DNA from: JANQFV01 sp964468185
GTDB taxonomy: Bacteria > Planctomycetota > Phycisphaerae > UBA1845 > Fen-1342
DNA length: 64,000 bases
Assembly: GCA_964468185.1 (NCBI GenBank)
Contig: CAYXTR010000005.1
Span: 1-64,000 of the forward strand
Direction of reading: 5' to 3'
Made by a program: the position numbers and the translations under genes. The notes below the pieces were generated by a model. It was given only the letters and a program-made list of their open reading frames with translations. It had not been told where the DNA came from and did not search any database. This document shows positions 32,759-40,875 of this stretch, piece after piece; positions within the stretch are counted from its first letter, which is position 1, and every line of letters begins with the position of its first letter.

Positions 32759-35700
32759 TCAATCGGGGGCGCCAACAGTGTCGGTGCTCGGTTGCGCTGC
32801 GACGGCATCGGCGATTGACCAGACTTTGAGCGCGAAGCCGGCGCCGGAGGCTGCGATCTGCTGGCCGTCGGGGCTGAAGGCGATTGATTCGACGGCGCCG
32901 GCGGGGGCGTCATAGAGCGTGAGCAGCCTTTCGCCATCTGGCAGGCGCCAGAGGGTAACGCGGCCACGGCCGAAGGCGTCTGAATGTCCAACGGCCAGCC
33001 GTGTTCCGTCGGGATTGATGGCGGCTGAGACTGCGCCGCCGTCGAGCGGGAATGTTGCCAGTTCCTCGCCGGTGGCTGGTCGCCAGATGCGAGCGCGGCG
33101 TTCGTCGAAGATGGCCAGGCGGCGCTGGTCGGCGTGTTCCTGCGGGCTGGTGCGGGGTAGGAACAGGACGTTGGAGCCGCCGGCGGGGATTTCCCAAAGG
33201 ACACGTCCGTCGACGAGGTCCCAGACCAGCGTGTCGCGGATGCTGACGGAGGCGAGGCGTTCGCCGGTGCGGTCGAACGCCAAGTCGATGACGGCCCCGA
33301 GTTTGGGTTCGAGCACGCGTTCGAGCGACATGTTCAGGAGGTTCCAGATGCGGATGGAACGGTCGCCGCCGACGGTGGCGGCGCGGCGGCCGACGGCGTC
33401 GCAGGTGACGGTGGCGATGCCGGGTTCGATGAGGCGCACGAGGCGGCCGCCGGCGCTGATCTCGTATTGTGTTTCGTCGGTGGGGGCGGGGTGGGCATTG
33501 GGGATGGCGTGAAGCAGCTGACCGGCGTGGGTATCGTAGAGGAGCAGGTCATTGTCGAGGGTGCCGATGAGCAGGACGTTTTCGTGGGGCAGGAAATCGA
33601 TGGCGGTGAAACGATTGGGGGGGCGGTCCGGCTGGTAGTGCCGGCGGACCGCGCCGGTCCTGGCGTCGAGGATGAGGAGTGCTCCGGTGGATGTGCAGCC
33701 TGCGACGAGTGAGCCGTCGGGGTTGAAGGTGGTGGAGGACCAGCTCGCGGCCTCCTGCACGCAGTTGTAGCCGAAGGTGTGGTATGGGGGCGGTGTGAGG
33801 GGCCAGGTTTGCAGCAAGCCGCTACGTGTTCCCGTGAGCAGGTGTGCGTGGTCGGAGGAGAAGATCGCGGAGGCGGGGGCGTGTGCGCTGTCGCGCAACG
33901 CGGCGAGCTCGGTGAAGCGGCAGGTATCGTAGAGCTGGAGCGTTTGTCGGGTTGCGAGGGCCAGGCGTGTGCCGTCGTGAGACCAGGCGATGTCGAGGAC
34001 GGTATCGCCGCTGGCGCGTAGCATGCGAGATTGTCCGGTGGTGTGGTCGAAGATCGCGAGGGCGCCCGCTTCGCTGGCGGTGGCGACAGCGTTGGCGGTG
34101 GGTGCGAAACGGATGTGGGTGATCTCGGCATTGTGTATCCACGCGGTCTGGAGGGGTGTGGTGGCGTCGAGGTCCCAGAGGGTGAGTAGCCCGTCGCGGT
34201 CGCCGGCGGCGAGTACGTGTCCAGCGGGGCTGGCGGCCAGCGCGGTGACGCGGGTGGGGATTGGCCAGCTCTGAAGCAGTTCGTCAGTGACGATGTCGTG
34301 GACGTGGAGATTGCGTTCGGCGCCGGCGGTGACGAGGTGGGGGTTGTCTGGTGGGCCTGCGAGCGCCAGGGCGGTAATTGTGCGGTCGTGCAGGTTGGGG
34401 AGGGTGATGATTTCGCCGGTGGCGAGCGATACGACACGCACCACGTCGCGCGGCGGGAAGCAGATGGCAGCCCATTGATTGCGCACTGCAACGTGGAGTG
34501 CGGTTCGTTCGACCGGGGTGGGGACAACGCCGGCGTTGGCGACGATCGTGCGGGTACGGGCGTCCATAATGACGACTGCGTTGATGCCGGGACGGGCGGA
34601 TACAAGGCGGCTGATGAGTCCGAGGACGAAGTTTCCGTCGGGACTGGTTGCGAGCACTTCGGAGACGCCGAGGGGTTCGCCCGGCGGTGTGGCCTGGGCT
34701 TGGTTGTTGAGCCAGTACCATTCCCAATCACGTGCCGATGGGGTGCAGCGCGCGAGCTGGTCTTTGAGTGCCGGCACATTGTTGGCGTGCAGCGCGTCGG
34801 CGGCGTTCTGGATGAACTGCGCGTAGCCGACGACGGGCATGGCGGTCTGGCGCGCGTCGGATTCGCGCCGGGCCTGGGCCTGGAGGTACCAGTACGCGGC
34901 GGTGGTGATCATGATGATGCCGAGGGTGAGGCCGGCGGCGGCGGTCAGTGGTCGGCGATAGCGGTGGATGATCTGTCGAACACGTTGCCAGGCTGTAGGG
35001 CCGCGGGTCTGGATCTTCTCGCCCAGGAGGTAGCGACGAAGCTCACTGGCGAGTTCGGCGGCGGAGGCGAAGCGACGGTCGGGATCTTTTTCCAGTGCTT
35101 TGGCGAAGATCAGCTCGAGGGGGCGCGGGAACCAGCCGGTGAAGGCGCTGAGTGCTGCCGGCTGGGCCTCCTTGATGATCTGGGCGACTTGCCACTCGGA
35201 CTTATTGTGAACGTCGTAGGGCATGTGGCCGGTGAGCAGTTGGTAGCCGAGGACGCCGAGGCTGTAGACGTCGGAGCGGACATCGAGCACACCGACGGCG
35301 GGATCGACCTGCTCGGGACTCATGTAGGGGAGCGTGCCGGGGAGGTGTTGGGTGTTTGTGATCTCAACGGTGTTTTGGGCGGAGCGGTCCATGACGCGGG
35401 CGACGCCGAAGTCGAGGACTTTGATGCGCTGGTTGTCGTCGACGAGGACGTTGGAGGGTTTGAGGTCGCGGTGGAGGATACCGCGTTGGTGGGCGTGCTG
35501 GATGGCGTCGCAGACCTGGATGAGGAGTTCGAGTCGCTGGTCGGTTGAGAGTGCGTGGTGTTGTGCGAAGGTGGTGATCTCGTGGCCATCGACGAGTTCC
35601 ATGGCGAAGTAGGCTTGGCGGCCGAATTCCGTTTCGGCGATGCCGGCGTCGAAGATATTGATGATGCCGGGGTCCTGCATGCGGGCGAGGACTTCGATTT

Positions 35701-35962
35701 CGGATTCGAAGCGTCGCCAGGAACGTGAGGATGTGTGTCCGGGGCTGATCACTTTGAGGGCGACTTCGCGGCGTGGATTGTCCTGCTCGGCGCGATAGAC
35801 GACGCCCATGCCGCCCTCGGCGAGTTTGCTGAGGATGAGGTAGCGGCCGACGCGCTGGGGCGTGGGGCCGGCGCGCCACTCGGCGGCTTCGATCTGCGCG
35901 CGAGCTCGCCGGATGAGGGCGTGCTCGGGATCGACGGCGATGTTATTCAGGGGCGTATGCAT
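32759..35962 (-). CDS. Ser/Thr protein kinase with WD40 sensor domain
   Basis: 1067 residues, ATG at 35962 with AGCAGG before it. Kinase domain about 40-310: LAEGGMGVVYRAEQ, EVALKVISPG, catalytic HRDLKPSNVLVD, VLDFGVARVMD, PGTLPYMSPEQVDP. A single transmembrane helix near 345-365 (PLTAAAGLTLGIIMITTAAY) separates it from a long WD40 propeller region (about 440-1060), with typical blades such as VLAAGDRDGLLTLWDLDA, RRAATVGGDRSIRIWNLLN and QIAASGAGFALKVWSI. The sensor part would lie outside the cytoplasmic membrane. It is 37 bases downstream of an ECF sigma gene, a pairing that recurs in planctomycetes and suggests the kinase acts with or on that sigma factor. Confidence 0.93.
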   Translation of the reverse strand: MHTPLNNIAVDPEHALIRRARAQIEAAEWRAGPTPQRVGRYLILSKLAEGGMGVVYRAEQDNPRREVALKVISPGHTSSRSWRRFESEIEVLARMQDPGIINIFDAGIAETEFGRQAYFAMELVDGHEITTFAQHHALSTDQRLELLIQVCDAIQHAHQRGILHRDLKPSNVLVDDNQRIKVLDFGVARVMDRSAQNTVEITNTQHLPGTLPYMSPEQVDPAVGVLDVRSDVYSLGVLGYQLLTGHMPYDVHNKSEWQVAQIIKEAQPAALSAFTGWFPRPLELIFAKALEKDPDRRFASAAELASELRRYLLGEKIQTRGPTAWQRVRQIIHRYRRPLTAAAGLTLGIIMITTAAYWYLQAQARRESDARQTAMPVVGYAQFIQNAADALHANNVPALKDQLARCTPSARDWEWYWLNNQAQATPPGEPLGVSEVLATSPDGNFVLGLISRLVSARPGINAVVIMDARTRTIVANAGVVPTPVERTALHVAVRNQWAAICFPPRDVVRVVSLATGEIITLPNLHDRTITALALAGPPDNPHLVTAGAERNLHVHDIVTDELLQSWPIPTRVTALAASPAGHVLAAGDRDGLLTLWDLDATTPLQTAWIHNAEITHIRFAPTANAVATASEAGALAIFDHTTGQSRMLRASGDTVLDIAWSHDGTRLALATRQTLQLYDTCRFTELAALRDSAHAPASAIFSSDHAHLLTGTRSGLLQTWPLTPPPYHTFGYNCVQEAASWSSTTFNPDGSLVAGCTSTGALLILDARTGAVRRHYQPDRPPNRFTAIDFLPHENVLLIGTLDNDLLLYDTHAGQLLHAIPNAHPAPTDETQYEISAGGRLVRLIEPGIATVTCDAVGRRAATVGGDRSIRIWNLLNMSLERVLEPKLGAVIDLAFDRTGERLASVSIRDTLVWDLVDGRVLWEIPAGGSNVLFLPRTSPQEHADQRRLAIFDERRARIWRPATGEELATFPLDGGAVSAAINPDGTRLAVGHSDAFGRGRVTLWRLPDGERLLTLYDAPAGAVESIAFSPDGQQIAASGAGFALKVWSIADAVAAQPSTDTVGAPD

Positions 35963-35999
35963 CCTGCTGGTTGCGTAATAGCGGCGCTACGCGCCATGG

Positions 36000-36602
36000 T
36001 CAGGCACTTGCTGGTCGCAGACGCGATCCGAACCGTCGTTGCAGGTGGCGAAGTGCGCGTCGATAGAGCAGGCGCGCGCCTGCGTGCGAGCACTCGAGTT
36101 CGTGGGCGAGTTCGTGGATGGGCTTGCGATCGAAGTCGAGGTGGAGCAGCGCGCGCGTGTAGTCTTCCGGCAGGGGGGCGAGTTCGCCGATGAGTGCGTT
36201 TCGCTGTGTTTCATGGTCGACATGGTCGTGGGTACGGTGTCCGGCGAGACGCAGCAGGCTGGTGACCCAGGCGGGCGGGGAACCGTTCTTCGATGCGGCA
36301 TCGTGGGTGGGTTCGCCGGGGCTGGTGGGGGATGGTGCGCGGGCGTCGCGCAGATTCCAGCGCGCGATTCGGGTGAGCCAGTGTGGCAGTTCGCTGGCGG
36401 AGCGTTTGAAGCGGGTGACGTGGCTGAAGGCTTCGAGGTAAGTTACGTACATAATATCGTTGAGCGAGGTTTCGCCGTTGTCGGGCTGTTCGTGGGCGAG
36501 TGCCGCCCGGACTGCGGGGGCGTGTCGCAGGAGGAGGATTTCGAGTGCCTCCTTGTCACCCACCCTGGCCTGGTTGAGGAGTTCCTCGTCCGACTGGGTC
36601 AC
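36000..36602 (-). CDS. ECF-type RNA polymerase sigma factor
   Basis: 200 residues; the start is a GTG at 36602 with GTGGAG ahead. Region 2 is about 15-85 (QARVGDKEALEILLLRHAPA, DIMYVTYLEAFSHVTRFKR, LPHWLTRIARWNLRDA). After a variable linker, region 4 is about 135-195 (IGELAPLPEDYTRALLHLDF, IHELAHELECSHAGARLLYR, RALRHLQRRF), the helix-turn-helix for -35 recognition. No anti-sigma gene is beside it; instead a membrane Ser/Thr kinase with WD40 repeats follows in the same operon. Regulation by phosphorylation is therefore likely, as proposed for the kinase-linked planctomycete ECF groups. A plausible promoter stands at 36650-36679. Confidence 0.85.
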   Translation of the reverse strand: MTQSDEELLNQARVGDKEALEILLLRHAPAVRAALAHEQPDNGETSLNDIMYVTYLEAFSHVTRFKRSASELPHWLTRIARWNLRDARAPSPTSPGEPTHDAASKNGSPPAWVTSLLRLAGHRTHDHVDHETQRNALIGELAPLPEDYTRALLHLDFDRKPIHELAHELECSHAGARLLYRRALRHLQRRFGSRLRPASA

Positions 36603-37122
36603 TGATGCTCCACGTGCACCTATTTTTGAGACGATGTCGTGAACGTTTCATTATCTGCAAGAGTGCCTGCGCAACGCAAGCGTTTTTTGGTTGTGTGCGG
36701 ATGAGGCGGCGGGGTGGCGACTTGTTCGGAGAGTGGATTATCTGCCCAGGTGGTGCGGGGTTTCGACATGGGGGGCGCAGGTGTGCGCGGCGTGGTTCGG
36801 CTGAATCGTTTCATGGTGGTCGTCGCGAGTGTGGGGGATGGGCAGTTTGGTTCATTTGGGGATGTTGCCCGGAAGTTGCTAATGTTTGGCACGTTGGGTG
36901 GGCGATAGAGCTACAGAGACTCTGAGTGCGGTCATCTGTATTCGGAGATGGGCCTGGTCGTCGGGTCGTCGCTGCTTGTGAGAGTGGCGCGCTTATTATC
37001 GGGCCTTCGCGTTGTAGTGCGGTGGGGGAAGTCGTAGTCCGTGTCCGTTTGTTGCGCGGAGCCACGTCGAGGCGGCAGCGTCTTCTCTGCGGAGCGAGCG
37101 GAACCAGTGAGCCGAGGTTGAA
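36603..37122. other. Intergenic region, no gene recognised
   Basis: 520 bases between the divergent sigma factor and PilZ-type genes. It holds the sigma promoter candidate. A 64-codon frame (36714-36908, +) has no ribosome site or family signal and I do not count it as a gene. TATTAT at 36994-36999 may be a -10 for the downstream gene but lacks a -35. Confidence 0.35.
36650..36679 (-). promoter_or_regulatory. Candidate promoter for ECF sigma-kinase operon
   Basis: Minus strand TTGCGT, 18 bases, GATAAT, about 48 bases before the GTG start. Confidence 0.4.
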
Positions 37123-37428
37123 ATGGGGTTCGAGTCACAGTTGGATGAGACGGGTACGGTGCAGGCGGGTATGCAGCCGCTGCCCATTTGGTGGCGTAAT
37201 GTAGATGAAGATGAGTTTGGGCGTGGCTGGTTGCTGGAGAGTCATGCGGAGGGGGCGGCGTTTCTGTATGAAGGGACGGCGCCGCAGCCGAATACAGCGA
37301 TTGTGACGTCGACGAGTGATCCTGCTTCGCTGGAGGATTCCGGGACGCCGGTATTGGTGCGCAAAGTCGACCACATACAGGATGACATGTTTCTGGTGGC
37401 GACCGAGTACATGCGTGTTGAGGTTTGA
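37123..37428 (+). CDS. Small PilZ-like hypothetical protein
   Basis: 101 residues, cytoplasmic; GAGG precedes the ATG. Predicted all-beta: GRGWLLESHAEGAAFLYEGT resembles the central strand pair of a PilZ barrel (x-S-x-x-G-A-A-F), and PVLVRKVDHIQDDMFLVATE the late strands. The N-terminal R-x-x-x-R and D-x-S-x-x-G residues that bind c-di-GMP in true PilZ domains are not evident. So it may be a non-binding PilZ relative or an unrelated small barrel. A clear PilZ protein is encoded 59 bases downstream on the same strand, and the two are probably one transcript. Assignment to the fold is an inference from pattern only. Confidence 0.55.
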   Translation: MGFESQLDETGTVQAGMQPLPIWWRNVDEDEFGRGWLLESHAEGAAFLYEGTAPQPNTAIVTSTSDPASLEDSGTPVLVRKVDHIQDDMFLVATEYMRVEV

Positions 37429-37487
37429 TGGTTGGCGGGAACGGGTTGGTTGAGGTTGTTTGCAGATTGGGGGGGGCAGGAAGAGTC

Positions 37488-37820
37488 ATGAGCACGAGTG
37501 AGGCGAGTCCGGCGGTGGTTTCGCAGCGTCCGTTTCGCGAGCGACGGCGTCACGCGCGGGTACCGTTTGAGGGCACGATGTGCTGGGAGACGGATCGTGA
37601 TCATGGCGAGGGTGAGGTAATTGATCTATCGCCGGGCGGCGTGGCGTTTCACGTGCCGCAACGGGATGCCGTACGTTTGCGTGGGCAGTTGGCGCTGGAT
37701 ATGGCGTTGGGGCCGGGGTTACGTTGGCGGGTGGCGGATGCGGCGCGGATCGTACGGATTGTTCCGCGGGACATGGAGACGTGTCGGGTGTGTGTGCAAT
37801 TTGCGCCGTTTGATGATTAG
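37488..37820 (+). CDS. PilZ-domain protein
   Basis: 110 residues from the ATG at 37488 (AGGAAGAG upstream). It is a single PilZ domain: basic motif RERRRHARVPFEG supplies the R-x-x-x-R that clasps c-di-GMP, and VIDLSPGGVAFHVP supplies the D-x-S-x-x-G motif. The rest is beta-barrel (LALDMALGPGLRWRVADAAR, CRVCVQFAPFD). It is a c-di-GMP receptor that probably acts by protein contact, since no output domain is attached. A GGDEF enzyme (52.1 kb) and a flagellar locus (53.8-64 kb) lie in the same window, so motility or surface attachment are possible targets; this link is only by proximity. GTTTCACGTG in its coding sequence is half of a parS palindrome. Confidence 0.88.
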   Translation: MSTSEASPAVVSQRPFRERRRHARVPFEGTMCWETDRDHGEGEVIDLSPGGVAFHVPQRDAVRLRGQLALDMALGPGLRWRVADAARIVRIVPRDMETCRVCVQFAPFDD

Positions 37821-37886
37821 TGGCGGGAGCGGGTGGGTTTAGTTTGGGGGTCCCGAGTGGCTTAGAGGCGGACCAGGGCAGTCTGG

Positions 37887-37916
37887 TTCGGCGGCGCGCT
37901 GGCAGCGACCTATAAT
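37887..37916 (+). promoter_or_regulatory. Candidate promoter for lipoprotein gene
   Basis: A perfect TATAAT (37911-37916) with a weak TTCGGC -35 at 18-base spacing; the ATG follows at 37975. Confidence 0.4.
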
Positions 37917-37974
37917 GCTCCTGCGCGCCGACTTTGGTCTTTGGGGGAACTGTGAGACGGAGTGAGGACGAGTC

Positions 37975-39396
37975 ATGTCGGGACGGACACTGTTTTGTTC
38001 TGCGATGTGGGTGGTTGTGCTGCTGGCGGGGTGTGGTGAGCGTTCACGGCCTGCGCTGCGGGATGAGGGGCGGGTGGACCAAGTATCGCCGGTCGCGGTA
38101 GCGCTGGTCAGCGCGCTGGAGGATTTCGAGGAGTATTTTGACGCGGTGGTGGCCGATGCGGCGAGTGAGATTGAGTGGCAGGCTCCGGATCGGGAGATGC
38201 GCAAGGCGGCGGTGTTGTGGAAGGTGCGCATGACGACGGAGTGTCGGGTGGCGACGAATCAGCCGGATCCGGCGGCGGCGCTGATTGATACGTGGACGTT
38301 GTGTACCCGTATGCGGGCGTATATGGCGGATGGGTTGGGGAAGGATTTGTTTGGCGAGTTGCAGCCGATCGCGGTGGATGCAGCGAGGCAGCTTGAGGAT
38401 CGGATTGCGCACATTGCGGAGACGTACTTGCCGGCTGACAAGTTCGTGGCGGCGCGTGAGGCGGTGGAGGGCTATGCGATGGAGCATCCGATTGGGGGAG
38501 TGTTTGATCGGAAGCGTGCGCCGCGCATGAGCAAGGAGAAGGAGGGGCAGACGCTGCTCGAGATGATGATGACGCCGCTGGAGCCGTTTCGTGCGATTGG
38601 GCAGTTTAATCGTGGGGCGGACTCGCTGCGGGACATGTCGCTGACGGCGGATCGGTTTGCGGACATTGTGGAGGACTTGCCGTCGAGTGTGCGCTGGCAG
38701 ACGCAGTTGCTGCTCATGAATCTGGAGGAGGCGGAGGCTATTCGGTCGACGCTGAACAGCATGGAGACGTTTTCGCAGAGCACGCGACGGATTGCGGACA
38801 CTGCGGAGGCGTTGCCGAAGGAGTTGCGGGAAGAAGCGAGCGCGTGGCTGGATGAGGTGGAGGCGCGGCAAGGGACCGTGCAGGAGACGTTATCCGAGGC
38901 AAGAGAGACGGCGGCGTCGATTGAGCGGAGCGTTGGGCGGGTGGATGAGATTGCGCAGCGGGTTGACCGGACGGTCAACGAGTCGAGTGAGGTGGCGGGG
39001 GCCTGGCGTCAAACGGCCGAGGCTGTAAGGCTGGCGGTGGCGGAGATGAACCGCTTGAAGGGTGAGGACGCGCAGGAGGTGGATGGGGATGGTGAGAGCG
39101 GTGGGTTCGATGTGCGGCAATATGGTCAGACGGCGGGAGAGATCCAATCGGCGGCGACGGAGTTGCGGCAATTGGTCGGAGATATTCATGCACTGGCGGG
39201 TTCGCCCGTGCTGCCGCAGAGTGTCGCGACGATCGACGCGCGTGCGCAGGCAACGCTCGGTGACGCGATGCTAGGGCTGCGCGGTGTGGTGGATCATCTG
39301 GCGTGGCGGTTGGGGCAGTTGGCATTACTGGTGTTTGTGCTGGCGGTCGTGTACCGATGGACGGGGCGAAGATGGACGTCGAGTATGGAGGCCTGA
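37975..39396 (+). CDS. Coiled-coil lipoprotein with C-terminal helix
   Basis: 473 residues; GAGGACGAGTC precedes the ATG. The signal sequence ends in VVLLAGCGER, a good lipobox with Cys20. The mature part is helical throughout. About 250-390 is a long coiled coil with heptad-like repeats (ADTAEALPKELREEASAWLD, ETLSEARETAASIERSVGRV, DEIAQRVDRTVNESSEVAGA), similar to the signalling stalks of chemoreceptors or MlaD-like tethers. It ends with a hydrophobic helix (LGQLALLVFVLAVVYRWTGR) and a short tail, so the chain may be anchored at both ends: lipid at the N-terminus and a membrane helix at the C-terminus. That could bridge two membranes. No enzyme motif and no family recognised. Confidence 0.7.
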   Translation: MSGRTLFCSAMWVVVLLAGCGERSRPALRDEGRVDQVSPVAVALVSALEDFEEYFDAVVADAASEIEWQAPDREMRKAAVLWKVRMTTECRVATNQPDPAAALIDTWTLCTRMRAYMADGLGKDLFGELQPIAVDAARQLEDRIAHIAETYLPADKFVAAREAVEGYAMEHPIGGVFDRKRAPRMSKEKEGQTLLEMMMTPLEPFRAIGQFNRGADSLRDMSLTADRFADIVEDLPSSVRWQTQLLLMNLEEAEAIRSTLNSMETFSQSTRRIADTAEALPKELREEASAWLDEVEARQGTVQETLSEARETAASIERSVGRVDEIAQRVDRTVNESSEVAGAWRQTAEAVRLAVAEMNRLKGEDAQEVDGDGESGGFDVRQYGQTAGEIQSAATELRQLVGDIHALAGSPVLPQSVATIDARAQATLGDAMLGLRGVVDHLAWRLGQLALLVFVLAVVYRWTGRRWTSSMEA

Positions 39397-39397
39397 C

Positions 39398-39434
39398 GCC
39401 ACACCAGCGAGCTACACGGGCGGGCTAGCGTGGC
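39398..39434. terminator. Possible bidirectional terminator hairpin
   Basis: GCCAC (39398-39402) pairs with GTGGC (39430-39434), with partial inner pairing, between two convergent stop codons 42 bases apart. No T-run follows. Confidence 0.25.
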
Positions 39435-39438
39435 CATT

Positions 39439-40722
39439 CTACTCGTGGCGATACTTCCACTGGCCGGCGACGAGGGTGCCGACGGCGCGGCTGCGGACTT
39501 GCCAGCCTTCGAAGGGGGTATTGCGGCTCTTGGAGCGCATTTGCTCGGCGTCGATGGTCCACTCGAGTTCGGGGTTGATAAGGGTCACGTCGGCGCGCTG
39601 GCCGACGGCGAGGGATCCGCCGGGGACGCCGAGGAGTTTGGCGGGGTTGGTGGACATGAGCGCGATGAGCTGGGGCCAATCGATGTGGCCGGGCTCGATC
39701 AGGGCGCGGACGAACAGCGGCAGGGACGTTTCCAGTCCGATGATGCCGAAGGGGGCGTATTGGAATTCGTGTTCTTTGCTTTCGCGGCCGTGGGGTGCGT
39801 GGTCGGTGACGCAGCAGTCGATCGTTCCGTCACGGACGCCGGTGATGCAGGCGTCGACATCGGCGCGGCTGCGCAGTGGTGGTTTCATTTTGCAGTTGGT
39901 ATCGAAGCTGGCGCAGGCCTCGTCGGTGAGGAGGAGGTGATGGGGGGTGACTTCGGCGGAGACGCGCTGGCCGGCAGCCTTGGCTGCGCGGACGAGGTCA
40001 ACCGTAGCCGCAACGGAGATGTGGGCGACGTGGTAGCGGACGCCGACCTGCCTGGCGAGGGTGAGGTCGCGTTGTGCCATGACGACTTCGGAGGTGCCGG
40101 AGATGCCGGGCAGGCCGAGGCGGGCGGCGGTGGGGCCGGCGTGCATGCAGCCGCTGCCGGAGAGTGAGGGATCTTCGCAGTGTTGGATGAAAAGGCGGTC
40201 GAACATGCTGAGGTAGCGCATGGCGCGGAGGCAGACGCTGGCGTCGGCGATGCCGCTGCCGTCGTCGCTGAAGGCGATGGCGCCGGCGCGGACCATGAGG
40301 CCGATTTCGGCGAGTTCCTTGCCTTCGCGGCCGGCGGTGAGGGCGCCGATGGGGTAGACGTGCGTGCTGGCGGTGCGGGCGGCCTGGCGGAGGACGAACT
40401 CGATGGGGGAGTCGTTGTCGAGTGGGGGGTTGGTGTTGGGCATGCAGGCGACGGCGGTGAAGCCGCCGGCAGCGGCTGCGGCGGTGCCGGTCTCGATCGT
40501 CTCGCTTTCTTCGAAGCCGGGCTCACGGAGGTGGACGTGCATGTCGATGAGGCCGGGGACGACGAGGAGGCCGGTGGCGTCGACGACTTCGTCGGCTGAG
40601 GAAGGAGTATCGGGGCCGAGGGTGGCGATTTTGCCGTCACGAATGGCCAGATCGCGGATCTCGTCGATTTCCTGAGCGGGATCGATGATGCGGCCGCCGC
40701 GGATGAGGATGGTCTTGCTCAT
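39439..40722 (-). CDS. pyrC: Dihydroorotase
   Basis: Third step of pyrimidine synthesis: cyclises carbamoyl-aspartate to dihydroorotate. 427 residues, class I length. The amidohydrolase barrel is clear: GLIDMHVHLREPGFEESETI (H-x-H metal pair), GGFTAVACMPNTNPPLDN, AIAFSDDGSGIADA, FIQHCEDPSLS, YHVAHISVAATVDLVRAAK, VTPHHLLLTDEA, MKPPLRSRADVDAC, and CCVTDHAPHGRESKEHEFQY with the catalytic Asp. The N- and C-terminal strands form the small beta-sandwich of urease-type hydrolases (ILIRGGRIIDPAQEID; ADVTLINPELEWTID). No pyrB or other pyrimidine gene is adjacent. It is divergent from the homocysteine methyltransferase gene with 153 bases between. Confidence 0.96.
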   Translation of the reverse strand: MSKTILIRGGRIIDPAQEIDEIRDLAIRDGKIATLGPDTPSSADEVVDATGLLVVPGLIDMHVHLREPGFEESETIETGTAAAAAGGFTAVACMPNTNPPLDNDSPIEFVLRQAARTASTHVYPIGALTAGREGKELAEIGLMVRAGAIAFSDDGSGIADASVCLRAMRYLSMFDRLFIQHCEDPSLSGSGCMHAGPTAARLGLPGISGTSEVVMAQRDLTLARQVGVRYHVAHISVAATVDLVRAAKAAGQRVSAEVTPHHLLLTDEACASFDTNCKMKPPLRSRADVDACITGVRDGTIDCCVTDHAPHGRESKEHEFQYAPFGIIGLETSLPLFVRALIEPGHIDWPQLIALMSTNPAKLLGVPGGSLAVGQRADVTLINPELEWTIDAEQMRSKSRNTPFEGWQVRSRAVGTLVAGQWKYRHE

Positions 40723-40875
40723 GTTGTTCTCGATGTCCTGTTTGGGCGGCGCGGCCAGGCGGCGCGGCGCTTGGAATTGGGGTTATGATACGCGCCGTGG
40801 CGGCTGCGCGTAGGGTTGCGGGCCAATTCGTGTATTCGTGTTTGCGGGGCGGTGTGTGAGAGTCGGAGGGAGCCG

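Noticed and set aside
36714..36908. A 64-codon + strand ORF between the sigma factor and PilZ genes
   Set aside because: No ribosome binding site, no motif, composition typical of chance open frames here.
37646..37655. GTTTCACGTG in the PilZ gene as a second parS site
   Set aside because: Only the left half is present; the right half reads CCGCAA instead of AAAC.
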